The position numbers and the translations under genes were made by a program. Of a stretch of 5,011 nt of DNA, positions 1 through 5,011 are shown piece after piece. The DNA is from Candidatus Kuenenia stuttgartensis. GTDB taxonomy: Bacteria > Planctomycetota > Planctomycetia > Isosphaerales > Isosphaeraceae. Positions within the stretch are counted from its first letter, which is position 1, and each line of letters begins with the position of its first letter. The notes beneath the pieces were generated by a model. That model did no database searches, was not told the DNA's origin, and was given only the letters and a program-made list of their open reading frames with translations. The stretch covers positions 1 to 5,011 of the forward strand of contig CAMCFM010000371.1 in assembly GCA_945874095.1 (NCBI GenBank). Direction: 5' to 3'.

Positions 1-103
1 CACATCCTGCGACGGGTTCAACGGTTCCAAACTGACCTCCGATGCGATTTGACTGACGATCGGCACCGGCTCGAACTGTCGAGAGATTCATCCCCTCAAC
101 AGG
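1..103. other. Left-edge region, no assignable gene
   Basis: No gene can be assigned. On the minus strand an ATG at 89-91 lies in the same frame as the TGA that ends the small gene (104-106), five codons after it, and stays open to the window edge (begins MNLSTVRAGADRQ). It could be the start of a downstream gene, but the purine-rich GAGGGG sits directly against the ATG with no spacing, so ribosome binding support is poor. On the plus strand, frame 1 is open from the edge until a TGA near 165, and frame 2 stops at 50-52. Any of these might be a gene end or start, and about 100 bases cannot decide. A short inverted repeat CTCGA/TCGAG (70-74, 79-83) has no T-tract, so it is not a convincing terminator. 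Confidence 0.3.
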
Positions 104-331
104 TCAGGCTGACGGCCGACATTTCGCAAAAGCATGGACCAATTCGTAGAGGTCCGAAGTCACCATGACCTTGTCATCTGCGAAATCTTCTACCCAAAGG
201 TAATCACCTCGATACGCTTCCGCAAGAATCGGAAACAAATCGGAGATCTTCATCGTCATGTTTGGCTCAGGCCTGGCCGTACGTTCCGGCTCATCACGAT
301 GAGGATAAATTCGCAAATGAGGAGATGACAT
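104..331 (-). CDS. Small acidic hypothetical protein
   Basis: Function unknown; I recognise no named domain. The convincing part is the C-terminal 49 residues, starting MKISDLFPILAEAYRGDYLW (Met at 251-253). It has an amphipathic helix-like start, a DFADD acidic patch, a second helix-like segment (SDLYELVHAF) and an end CRPSA. Its codons look like those of the neighbouring genes. The start is uncertain. ATG 329-331 (75 residues) is chosen because a GGAAG motif lies 11 bases upstream. ATG 257-259 (51 residues) or 251-253 would keep only the core and have no clear ribosome site. A longer frame from a TTG at 455-457 adds a basic, unstructured-looking stretch crossing a run of eight A, and is unlikely. 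The extra residues in the 75-residue form are rich in Arg and Pro and may not be translated. The protein is probably cytoplasmic, with no signal peptide or membrane segment. It looks like a short lineage-specific conserved protein; that is an inference from recall, not a search. Confidence 0.5.
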   Translation of the reverse strand: MSSPHLRIYPHRDEPERTARPEPNMTMKISDLFPILAEAYRGDYLWVEDFADDKVMVTSDLYELVHAFAKCRPSA

Positions 332-463
332 ATTTGATCGGTCTTCCGTGACTCTGCGGCTTTCAAGATCGCGCTTCCATGCGTTCACTCGAATTCTCCG
401 CAACTTCTGAGTACTGGCAGCTTGTTCACAACTGCCTTTTTTTTCCAACCCTGACAACCCGTG

Positions 464-536
464 AAGTCGGCAGCTTGGACCGACTTTCTATCGGCCCAAC
501 CTTCGTCGAAGTTGAGCTTCACTTTCAAAAAAGTGA
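464..536. repeat. Three tandem inverted repeats (hairpins)
   Basis: Three compact inverted repeats follow each other in 73 bases. The first pairs AAGTCGG (464-470) with CCGACTT (480-486), a perfect 7-bp stem with a 9-base loop. The second is CAAC-C-TTC (497-504) with GAA-GTTG (508-514), a 7-bp stem with one bulged C and a 3-base loop. The third pairs TCACTTT (519-525) with AAAGTGA (530-536), a perfect 7-bp stem with a 4-base loop. None is followed by a U-tract on either strand, so they do not look like terminators. They lie upstream of the small minus-strand gene and could be its structured leader, a small RNA, or binding sites for dimeric regulators. Which strand is transcribed is not visible. 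Confidence 0.5.
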
Positions 537-555
537 TGATTTATAACGATTATCA
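534..555. promoter_or_regulatory. Imperfect inverted repeat, possible operator
   Basis: TGATGAT (534-540) and ATTATCA (549-555) match as an inverted repeat at six of seven positions around an 8-base AT-rich centre. The half-site resembles the GATAAT half of Fur-type boxes, but the spacing is one base off the classic 19-base form and no iron-related gene is adjacent. A further TTATCAT copy follows at 566-572. It may be an operator for one of the divergent genes. This is a weak call based only on symmetry and position. Confidence 0.15.
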
Positions 556-640
556 TGACGCAGACTTATCATACATTCTCCACACAAACCTATTATTTAC
601 TTGATCTTGTGACGATTCAACTGGTTAACCAAAGCCCGCC

Positions 641-784
641 ATGTCAGGGGACATGGCCTACATCAGAACAAAAAACCTGCCATCTCATCGCTTTGAAGAC
701 GAAGGCTATCACAGACTCGAACTCAAAACTCAGGTTGAGACAAATATTAGGAGATCGAAAATTTGCAAATATTTTTCGAGATAG
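641..784 (+). CDS. Doubtful 47-residue ORF
   Basis: An ATG at 641-643 opens a frame of 47 residues ending at TAG 782-784. It begins MSGDMAYIRTKNLPSHRF and continues with a charged segment (EDEGYHRLELKTQVE), then a basic tail. Codon choice in its first two thirds looks more like coding sequence than the longer overlapping frame at 555-911 does. However, there is no ribosome site, its 3' part crosses the palindrome at 755-779, and I recognise no family. It could be a small gene, a decayed gene fragment, or chance. Confidence 0.12.
   Translation: MSGDMAYIRTKNLPSHRFEDEGYHRLELKTQVETNIRRSKICKYFSR
755..779. repeat. Inverted repeat with nested palindrome
   Basis: TCGAAAA (755-761) pairs with TTTTCGA (773-779), a perfect 7-bp match. 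Inside it sits the perfect 10-base palindrome ATTTGCAAAT (761-770), slightly off the outer centre. It lies about 140 bases before the peptidase start in AT-rich DNA. It fits an operator for a dimeric regulator or simply AT-rich chance symmetry. There is no T-tract, and no gene convincingly ends just before it, so a terminator is unlikely. Confidence 0.3.
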
Positions 785-903
785 ACAATTTTTCGGATTA
801 TCGTTAAAGTCTGTTTACACGACACACATACCCAATGGACGGGTTGACCAAAACAGGCTGATATCCAAATACCAGCTTGTTTCGAGGTGTTTTTTTAATC
901 CTC

Positions 904-914
904 AAGGATGAGGG
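904..914 (+). promoter_or_regulatory. Ribosome binding site of peptidase gene
   Basis: AAGGATGAGGG lies just before the ATG at 921. The GAGG part ends 7 bases upstream of the start codon, within the usual range, and supports this start. The first AGGA of the motif is also the right arm of a short ATCCT/AGGAT inverted repeat (898-909). Confidence 0.6.
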
Positions 915-920
915 TCTGTC

Positions 921-1841
921 ATGGACGCAGCTCGTGATGATCAAGATCTTCGCCTGAAATTCAATGCCGGGCGATTCGCTTCGATCTGCTTTGGCGTTTT
1001 CGCCATCAGTCAACTCTTCCTATACGAAGCCGATGCCGCTTCGGTTCGAAGTCGAAATTTTATTGTTCATGGGCCCGATCAAAACGTGATCCATTCCGTG
1101 GCACAAAAAGCCGAAGATCTGCGTCATAAAATCGCCATGGCCTGGCTCGGAAAGCCCCTGCCTGCCTGGCCCAAGCCCTGCCCGATCCAGCTTAAGTTGA
1201 CCGGCGGAGAGGCTGGTGGTGTAACCTCGTTCTCATTCGACCAGGGCCGTGTGACCGATCAGGAAATGAACCTCGAAGGTTCGGCGGAACGGATTTTGAA
1301 TTCGGCACTGCCTCATGAAATCACCCACACCGTTTTTGCCTGGCACTTCGGAGCCCCCATGCCAAGATGGGCTGACGAAGGGGCTTGCATGCTTTCGGAA
1401 GATCATCGCGAACTGGCCAGACAGGATGAAATAATCAATAGTCTGATCGATCGCAAAGGCCACATGCCCCTGAGTGCTCTGTTTGTGATGGAAGAATATC
1501 CGAAAGATTTACTCGGATTTTATGGGCAAGGCTATTCTGTGTCACGCTTTCTGATCGAAATCGGGGGCCGCGACCGGTTCCTGAAGTTTGTTGGCGATGG
1601 GACCAAAATCGGCTGGGATACCGCCACAAGACGCCACTATAACCTGCCTGACTCCAAAGAATTAGACCGTGCCTGGAGGAGTTGGCATCGCGTTGTGGCC
1701 AGCCGCCGTACACCTGGTCAGCTTCATCCAGAATCGACACTGGCCGCTCATAAGCCTCAACAGTCTGCGAACTCAGGTGAAACCGGCAAAGACCGAAGCG
1801 TGATTCGCGCCCAGTCCGACGACTCACCCGTCCGTCGCTGA
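921..1841 (+). CDS. Exported HEXXH zinc metallopeptidase (MA-like)
   Basis: The 306-residue product is probably an exported zinc-dependent peptidase of the gluzincin/peptidase MA-like type. The key motif is HEITH at residues 132-136, preceded by SALP. It gives two zinc-ligand histidines and the catalytic Glu133. The third ligand is most likely Glu153 in RWADEGA, 17 residues after His136, the arrangement seen in MA-like peptidases. The N-terminus has basic residues (R11, K13, R18), a hydrophobic core (about 19-35) and an ADAA stretch (37-40) that suits signal-peptidase cleavage, so the mature enzyme should act in the periplasm or outside. The domain spans about 45-260. The last 45 residues are polar and rich in Ser, Arg and Gln, and probably disordered. 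The start is fixed by a good ribosome site; the next Met is at residue 73. The substrate cannot be inferred. The gene stands alone and converges on the SCO1 operon 16 bases away. Confidence is high for the fold and low for any specific role. Confidence 0.8.
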   Translation: MDAARDDQDLRLKFNAGRFASICFGVFAISQLFLYEADAASVRSRNFIVHGPDQNVIHSVAQKAEDLRHKIAMAWLGKPLPAWPKPCPIQLKLTGGEAGGVTSFSFDQGRVTDQEMNLEGSAERILNSALPHEITHTVFAWHFGAPMPRWADEGACMLSEDHRELARQDEIINSLIDRKGHMPLSALFVMEEYPKDLLGFYGQGYSVSRFLIEIGGRDRFLKFVGDGTKIGWDTATRRHYNLPDSKELDRAWRSWHRVVASRRTPGQLHPESTLAAHKPQQSANSGETGKDRSVIRAQSDDSPVRR

Positions 1842-1857
1842 TCCAAGCCTCTGAAGA

Positions 1858-2799
1858 TCACGGCTTGCTTGTAAATTTATAGATCGTTCCCATCATGTCG
1901 TCAGCCGTCCAGGCTCCTCCAGCCGTTCCGTAATCGAGGCGAATCAGCTTCCCGTCAGGGCCGATCACAGCGGTGCTGAGGTTATGCATGATCTCTTTTT
2001 CTGTCGGACCATACATCAGGCCGAGCTTGGGCCCAAATTTACCGAGCTCTTCATGACTGGCCACCGCATAAGTCCAGAGCGGCATCTTTGCTCCACGAGA
2101 CTTGGCATGGCTGGCCAGAACGGCTGGAGTATCGTGCTCCGGATCAAAACTCACGGATAGCAGACGCACCTGATCGGCCTTCGGCAAGGGCTGCAGGCGT
2201 GCTGCGAGTTCACCAAACTTACGGTCCATCAGTGGACAGAAGTTGGGCAGTGGACACCGTGTATATATAAACGTCAGAACCACCAGCTTGCCTCGGTAAT
2301 CACTGAGCTTGGCAGGCGTTCCATCCTGAAGAGTCACTTTAAAGTCAGGCACTTCCTCACCCGGCAAAAGGGTGGCTGGCTTGGCTTTGATCTCCAGCCC
2401 ATTAGGCCCGAAATTCAAGGCCGAAGGCTCGGCGGGCCTGGTGATCACCACGTCATTCAGCTCGATGTCGTCCGCCTTGACCACCAGAACTCCTTCCACC
2501 TCGTCGCCCACAAACAGATCGGCCAGAACCTCTTTCCCCTTCAGGTCAAAGGGCATGGTCATGGCCTTCATATAGCCAGGGATTTCGTCGTGGCGAATCA
2601 TCACCTGGCCCGATTCCTTGTCAATCTCACGCACCACCCCGGTCAACTTATACTGCTTCGGAGCAGCGGGCTTAGCCTCCACTGACTTTGGCTTTTCCGT
2701 TTTATCAGGTTTCACAGGTGGATTCTGTGGCTGAGCACCACATCCAGTCAGACAAATCAGGGCCGTGAGTAGCGATACATGCCATATGCGAAACATCAT
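1858..2799 (-). CDS. CusF-SCO1/SenC fusion copper lipoprotein
   Basis: This 313-residue lipoprotein has two copper-related domains. The N-terminus is a lipoprotein signal with lipobox LTGC (Cys20 lipidated), followed by a Pro/Lys-rich linker (21-48). Residues 50-121 form a CusF-like small beta-barrel with His70, Met77, Met80 and Met82 in HDEIPGYMKAMTM. Met77 stands where E. coli CusF has the Trp that caps its copper. Residues 148-310 are an SCO1/SenC thioredoxin-fold domain with the cysteine pair C182 and C188 and a histidine at 272 (MHN), about 84 residues after the second Cys as in SCO proteins. The pair is spaced CxxxxxC (CPLPNFC) rather than the usual CxxxC. SCO proteins deliver copper to the CuA site of cytochrome oxidase or act as thiol reductants outside the cytoplasm; which applies here cannot be told. 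The start overlaps the stop of the creatininase-family gene (ATGA). A second ATG at 2794-2796 has better ribosome-site spacing. Confidence 0.92.
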   Translation of the reverse strand: MMFRIWHVSLLTALICLTGCGAQPQNPPVKPDKTEKPKSVEAKPAAPKQYKLTGVVREIDKESGQVMIRHDEIPGYMKAMTMPFDLKGKEVLADLFVGDEVEGVLVVKADDIELNDVVITRPAEPSALNFGPNGLEIKAKPATLLPGEEVPDFKVTLQDGTPAKLSDYRGKLVVLTFIYTRCPLPNFCPLMDRKFGELAARLQPLPKADQVRLLSVSFDPEHDTPAVLASHAKSRGAKMPLWTYAVASHEELGKFGPKLGLMYGPTEKEIMHNLSTAVIGPDGKLIRLDYGTAGGAWTADDMMGTIYKFTSKP

Positions 2800-3584
2800 T
2801 GAGCCTCCAGAGGAAAGTTCGCATCAACTTCGGCTTGGGAAAGTTCGACCAGAAACGCGCTGAAACGGTCGACAAAGGCTTCCGCGATGGTGGCTCCCTT
2901 TTCGGCGGTCGACTGGCGAGGGTCGCCGGCCCCCGAATTCGTCGTCAGGACTTCCCACGGACGCGAATATTCCACCCATCCACGCTTGAGGGCTTCAAAG
3001 ATCGGCGCCCTCATGGTCCCGGCATCAGCTTTGTCCATGGTGACCAGATCGGGCCTGAGGTGCAGCATCATGCTGGTTTCAAGTTCATCGGCGTGGTCAC
3101 CTTCAAGGCAGTCCAGAACATATTTTCGTATATCACCAATCATACGAAACCAATGACAGATAAAGATTTGGACGCCGGTACGGCCATACCATTCGCGCAG
3201 AATCCACTTCAGGTCGTTGCCTCCGTGTCCATTTAAAAGGACAAGTTTTTTGACTCCATGCCGGTCGAGCGATTCAATCACATCGCCCACAATTTTGCCC
3301 ATCGTGCTGGGATTGAGGTTGATGGTCATGGGGAAGTCCATCAGGTTGGTTTCCGTACCGAACGGAATTGGAGGCAGCATCCATACGCCAGCACCCTGCC
3401 CTGATGCCTTCTGGCAGGCACGCTCGCCCAGGGCCACCACCTGGTAGGTGTCTGTGCCATAGGGCAAGTGCAGGTTATGAGGTTCTGTGGCACCCAGTGG
3501 AAGAACCACCACATTGGGTTTTGGGGCGGCTTTGACATCCGCCAGAGAGCTGGCAGCAAGGTTCCAGGCGTTGGGTGTAGACAT
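2796..3584 (-). CDS. Creatininase-family metal amidohydrolase
   Basis: The 262-residue product belongs to the creatininase family, cytoplasmic two-metal amidohydrolases that include creatinine amidohydrolase and cofactor-maturation enzymes such as MftE. Counting from the chosen ATG (3582-3584), the motif GATEPHNLHLPYGTD puts Glu34, His36 and Asp45 at the same numbers as the metal ligands I recall for Pseudomonas creatininase, and His120 in NGHGGN matches too. The fifth ligand of that enzyme, Glu122 of NGHYEN, is Gly here. A conserved-type HADELETS segment (164-171) supplies other acids. The enzyme is therefore a family member but probably not a true creatininase, and its substrate is unknown. 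An in-frame ATG at 3642-3644 would add 20 residues (MSRVQQQDHL...) that do not look like the family; the alignment favours the shorter start, although neither has a ribosome site. The gene is first of a two-gene operon, overlapping the SCO1 gene by 4 bases, and divergent from glutamate dehydrogenase. Confidence 0.88.
   Translation of the reverse strand: MSTPNAWNLAASSLADVKAAPKPNVVVLPLGATEPHNLHLPYGTDTYQVVALGERACQKASGQGAGVWMLPPIPFGTETNLMDFPMTINLNPSTMGKIVGDVIESLDRHGVKKLVLLNGHGGNDLKWILREWYGRTGVQIFICHWFRMIGDIRKYVLDCLEGDHADELETSMMLHLRPDLVTMDKADAGTMRAPIFEALKRGWVEYSRPWEVLTTNSGAGDPRQSTAEKGATIAEAFVDRFSAFLVELSQAEVDANFPLEAQ
2804..2808 (-). promoter_or_regulatory. Ribosome binding site of SCO1 gene
   Basis: On the minus strand GGAGG precedes two consecutive ATG codons. 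The spacing is 4 bases to the first (2797-2799) and 7 to the second (2794-2796). The second therefore fits better, though both give nearly the same protein. The site lies inside the last codons of the upstream gene, as expected for a translationally coupled pair. Confidence 0.65.
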
Positions 3585-3661
3585 TTTTGGATTCTTGATG
3601 GAAAAGGCCGGGCAAAGGTGATCTTGTTGTTGAACTCTACTCATCGGCGAGACATTGAGTG

Positions 3662-3667
3662 TATAAC
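3662..3667 (+). promoter_or_regulatory. Candidate -10 box for glutamate dehydrogenase
   Basis: TATAAC matches the -10 consensus at five of six positions and lies about 90 bases before the ATG at 3756. No acceptable -35 box is found 16-18 bases upstream, and the preceding GTG does not make an extended -10. If used, it may need an activator. It lies a few bases from the opposing candidate promoter, so the two genes could be co-regulated or compete. Confidence 0.22.
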
Positions 3668-3673
3668 GTTTCT

Positions 3674-3702
3674 ATTGTCCAAATGTACCACCCAACTCAC
3701 AA
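3674..3702 (-). promoter_or_regulatory. Candidate promoter of creatininase-SCO1 operon
   Basis: Read on the minus strand, TTGTGA (3697-3702) and GACAAT (3674-3679) are separated by exactly 17 bases, and each matches four of six positions of the sigma-70 consensus. A transcript would start near 3667, giving a leader of about 80 bases to the ATG at 3584. It is the best box pair I find in the divergent gap, but matches of this quality also arise by chance. Confidence 0.3.
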
Positions 3703-3741
3703 GTCAGGTGGCACCTCACTTCCAAACTCAAGCCGTTCAGC

Positions 3742-3747
3742 AAGGGA
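3742..3747 (+). promoter_or_regulatory. Ribosome binding site of glutamate dehydrogenase
   Basis: AAGGGA lies 8 bases before the ATG at 3756-3758. This decides the start: the frame is open for 96 more codons upstream, but that part runs antisense through the creatininase-family gene and has no resemblance to glutamate dehydrogenases. Confidence 0.65.
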
Positions 3748-3755
3748 CTCTCCAA

Positions 3756-4985
3756 ATGAAAAGCACTGAAGCGGTTGCCTATTACTTTAACAAAGCGGCT
3801 GCCGAACTCGGCCTTTCGGACAACATGAAGACGCTTCTGCTGACCCCTGAACGAAGCATTAAAGTGGAAGTTTCGATCCCCATGGACAATGGAGAGATCG
3901 GAAACTTTGTCGGATATCGTGTCCAGCACGACAGTTCGAGAGGCCCCTTCAAAGGCGGCCTGCGATATCACCCCCAGGTGGACACCGACGAAGTGGCTGC
4001 ACTGGCCAGCCTGATGACCTGGAAAACGGCCGTTGTGGATGTTCCCTACGGCGGCGGCAAGGGCGGTATTCAGGTCGATCCCAAGAAGCTCAGCCGGGGC
4101 GAACTCGAACGCCTGACCCGCAAATTTGTCCAGCGAATTCACGATTTCATCGGCCCGAAAATTGACATTCCGGCGCCCGATATGGGCACCGATGGGCAGG
4201 TGATGGCCTGGATTGCGAACGAATACGCCAAGTTTCATGGCTTTGAGCCAGGCGTGGTCACTGGGAAGCCTGTCGAGCTGCACGGAATTGTGGGCCGTGA
4301 GGAAGCGACTGGCCGTGGAGTGGCCACGATCACTCGTGAGGTGGTGAAGCGTCAGGGCAGAACACTTGACGGGATGTCTGTAGCAATTCAGGGGTTCGGC
4401 AATGTGGGATCGATCTCGGCCCGATTTCTGGCCGGAATGGGTGCCAAAATTGTAGCGATCAGCGATGTAACAGGTGGCGTTTACGCTCCTGACGGGCTTG
4501 ACCTGGAAGAGCTTACGAAATATTCCAAATCGGCCGGTGGGGTCAAGGGTTTCAGTCACGCCAAATATGTGACGAACGAAGAATTGCTGACATTGCCGGT
4601 AGACATTCTGATTCCAGCCGCTTTGGGCGATGTGATCACGACCGAAATTGCCCGCAACATGAAGGCCAGGCTGATTGTGGAAGGCGCGAACAACCCGACC
4701 TTTCCGGAAGCTGACGAGATTCTCAATAAAAATGGAGTCATCGTAGTGCCCGACATTCTGGCCAATGCAGGAGGCGTGATTGTGAGCTATTTCGAGTGGG
4801 TACAAAACCTTCAGAACTTCCGCTGGACATACGAGCAAGTCGTGCGCGAGCAGGATTCGAAAATGTCGCAGGCGTTCGATAAAGTGTATGAAGTGGCCAA
4901 GTCGCGAAACCTGTCGCTCAGGCTGGCTGCGTTTTATGTGGCCATCGAGCGGGTAGCCAAGGCCACGGAACTGGGTGGATTTTGA
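3756..4985 (+). CDS. gdhA: Glutamate dehydrogenase (Glu/Leu/Phe/Val family)
   Basis: This 409-residue enzyme interconverts glutamate and 2-oxoglutarate plus ammonia with NAD(P), in the cytoplasm, normally as a hexamer. Length and layout are complete for the small bacterial/archaeal type. The N-terminal catalytic domain carries GPFKGGLRYHP (Lys66), MTWKTAV (Lys90) and the catalytic-lysine motif PYGGGKGGI (Lys102). Asp142 in PAPDMGTD matches the conserved catalytic aspartate. The Rossmann domain has GFGNVG at 213-218 and an Asp at the end of the second strand (Asp237 in AISDVTG). The C-terminal part holds VEGANNPT (308-315) and the DILANAGGV and SYFEWVQN segments. Overall it recalls the catabolic NAD-linked RocG-type enzymes. 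Asp237 leans towards NAD, but cofactor choice is not certain from this. The start is set by the AAGGGA site and by the family-typical N-terminus; the stop is TGA at 4983-4985. The gene appears to be alone on its strand here and divergent from the creatininase-SCO1 pair. Confidence 0.95.
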   Translation: MKSTEAVAYYFNKAAAELGLSDNMKTLLLTPERSIKVEVSIPMDNGEIGNFVGYRVQHDSSRGPFKGGLRYHPQVDTDEVAALASLMTWKTAVVDVPYGGGKGGIQVDPKKLSRGELERLTRKFVQRIHDFIGPKIDIPAPDMGTDGQVMAWIANEYAKFHGFEPGVVTGKPVELHGIVGREEATGRGVATITREVVKRQGRTLDGMSVAIQGFGNVGSISARFLAGMGAKIVAISDVTGGVYAPDGLDLEELTKYSKSAGGVKGFSHAKYVTNEELLTLPVDILIPAALGDVITTEIARNMKARLIVEGANNPTFPEADEILNKNGVIVVPDILANAGGVIVSYFEWVQNLQNFRWTYEQVVREQDSKMSQAFDKVYEVAKSRNLSLRLAAFYVAIERVAKATELGGF

Positions 4986-5011
4986 GGCAGAGGAGTCGGA
5001 CTGATTTTTTC

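Larger units (their letters stand above)
332..920. other. AT-rich intergenic region
   Basis: This stretch of nearly 600 bases separates the small minus-strand gene from the plus-strand peptidase gene. From about 515 to 900 it is clearly richer in A and T than the flanking genes. It holds the inverted repeats listed separately, a direct repeat TTATCAT at 550-556 and 566-572, and an eight-T run at 437-444. A TTGACC at 844-849 resembles a -35 box, but the best partner 18 bases on (AATACC, 868-873) is poor, so no promoter is called. The frame 555-911 is open for 118 codons but uses many ATA, TTA and AGA codons unlike the neighbouring genes and shows no recognisable domain, so it is treated as noncoding. 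The region presumably carries divergent promoters for the two flanking genes. Confidence 0.6.

Noticed and set aside
555..911. Plus-strand open frame of 118 codons
   Set aside because: It lies in AT-rich DNA with many codons rare in the neighbouring genes, has no ribosome site or domain, and runs through the inverted repeats. It is likely chance.
1435..1827. Minus-strand open frame of 130 codons
   Set aside because: It is antisense to the metallopeptidase gene, has no recognisable features, and is a shadow of the sense gene.
1844..1867. Inverted repeat CAAGCC/GGCTTG between the convergent genes
   Set aside because: The stem is only 6 bp with a 12-base loop and no T-tract on either side, and it overlaps the end of the SCO1 coding region. 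That is too weak to call a bidirectional terminator.
2799..3236. Plus-strand open frames inside the creatininase-family gene
   Set aside because: They are antisense shadows; the minus-strand protein has clear family motifs across the same bases.
3468..3755. 96-codon upstream extension of the glutamate dehydrogenase frame
   Set aside because: It is antisense to the creatininase-family gene, unlike any glutamate dehydrogenase N-terminus, and the ATG at 3756 has a good ribosome site.
3672..4838. Minus-strand open frame of 388 codons
   Set aside because: It lies fully antisense to the complete glutamate dehydrogenase gene, has no recognisable domain, and is explained by codon bias of the sense gene keeping that antisense frame free of stops.
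4991..5010. Possible terminator after glutamate dehydrogenase (T6 at 5005-5010)
   Set aside because: The only nearby symmetry, AGTC-G-GACT, leaves a one-base loop that cannot form a hairpin, and the window ends just after.

Overview
The window reads like an ordinary stretch of chromosome from a Planctomycetes-type bacterium. The points behind this are moderate GC content, mostly weak Shine-Dalgarno sites, a secreted HEXXH peptidase with no close textbook counterpart, a CusF-SCO1 fusion lipoprotein, and a short acidic protein that looks like a small lineage-specific family. The phylum is an inference from style and gene content; there is no marker gene. I see no phage, insertion sequence, CRISPR array, tRNA or rRNA.

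Layout, left to right. Positions 1-103 are too short to assign to a gene. A small hypothetical gene lies on the minus strand (104-331). It is followed by an AT-rich gap of nearly 600 bases that holds several inverted repeats, including three compact hairpins in a row at 464-536, and at most one doubtful short ORF. A plus-strand gene (921-1841) encodes an exported zinc metallopeptidase with HEITH and a downstream glutamate. It converges, 16 bases apart, on a two-gene minus-strand operon: a creatininase-family metal amidohydrolase (2796-3584), then a lipoprotein with a CusF-like copper domain fused to an SCO1/SenC thioredoxin-fold domain (1858-2799). The two genes overlap by four bases (ATGA). 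Divergent from this operon across about 170 bases is a complete hexameric-type glutamate dehydrogenase (3756-4985).

The genes do not form one evident pathway. The SCO1 protein points to copper delivery to cytochrome oxidase or copper/thiol homeostasis outside the cytoplasm. Glutamate dehydrogenase links amino-acid nitrogen to 2-oxoglutarate. The creatininase relative probably hydrolyses a cyclic or linear amide, but its substrate cannot be read from the sequence. The most unusual items are the tandem hairpins upstream of the small gene, the translational coupling of an amidohydrolase to a copper chaperone, and the variant metal sites in both the CusF and SCO parts of the fusion. No clear new biological system is visible.
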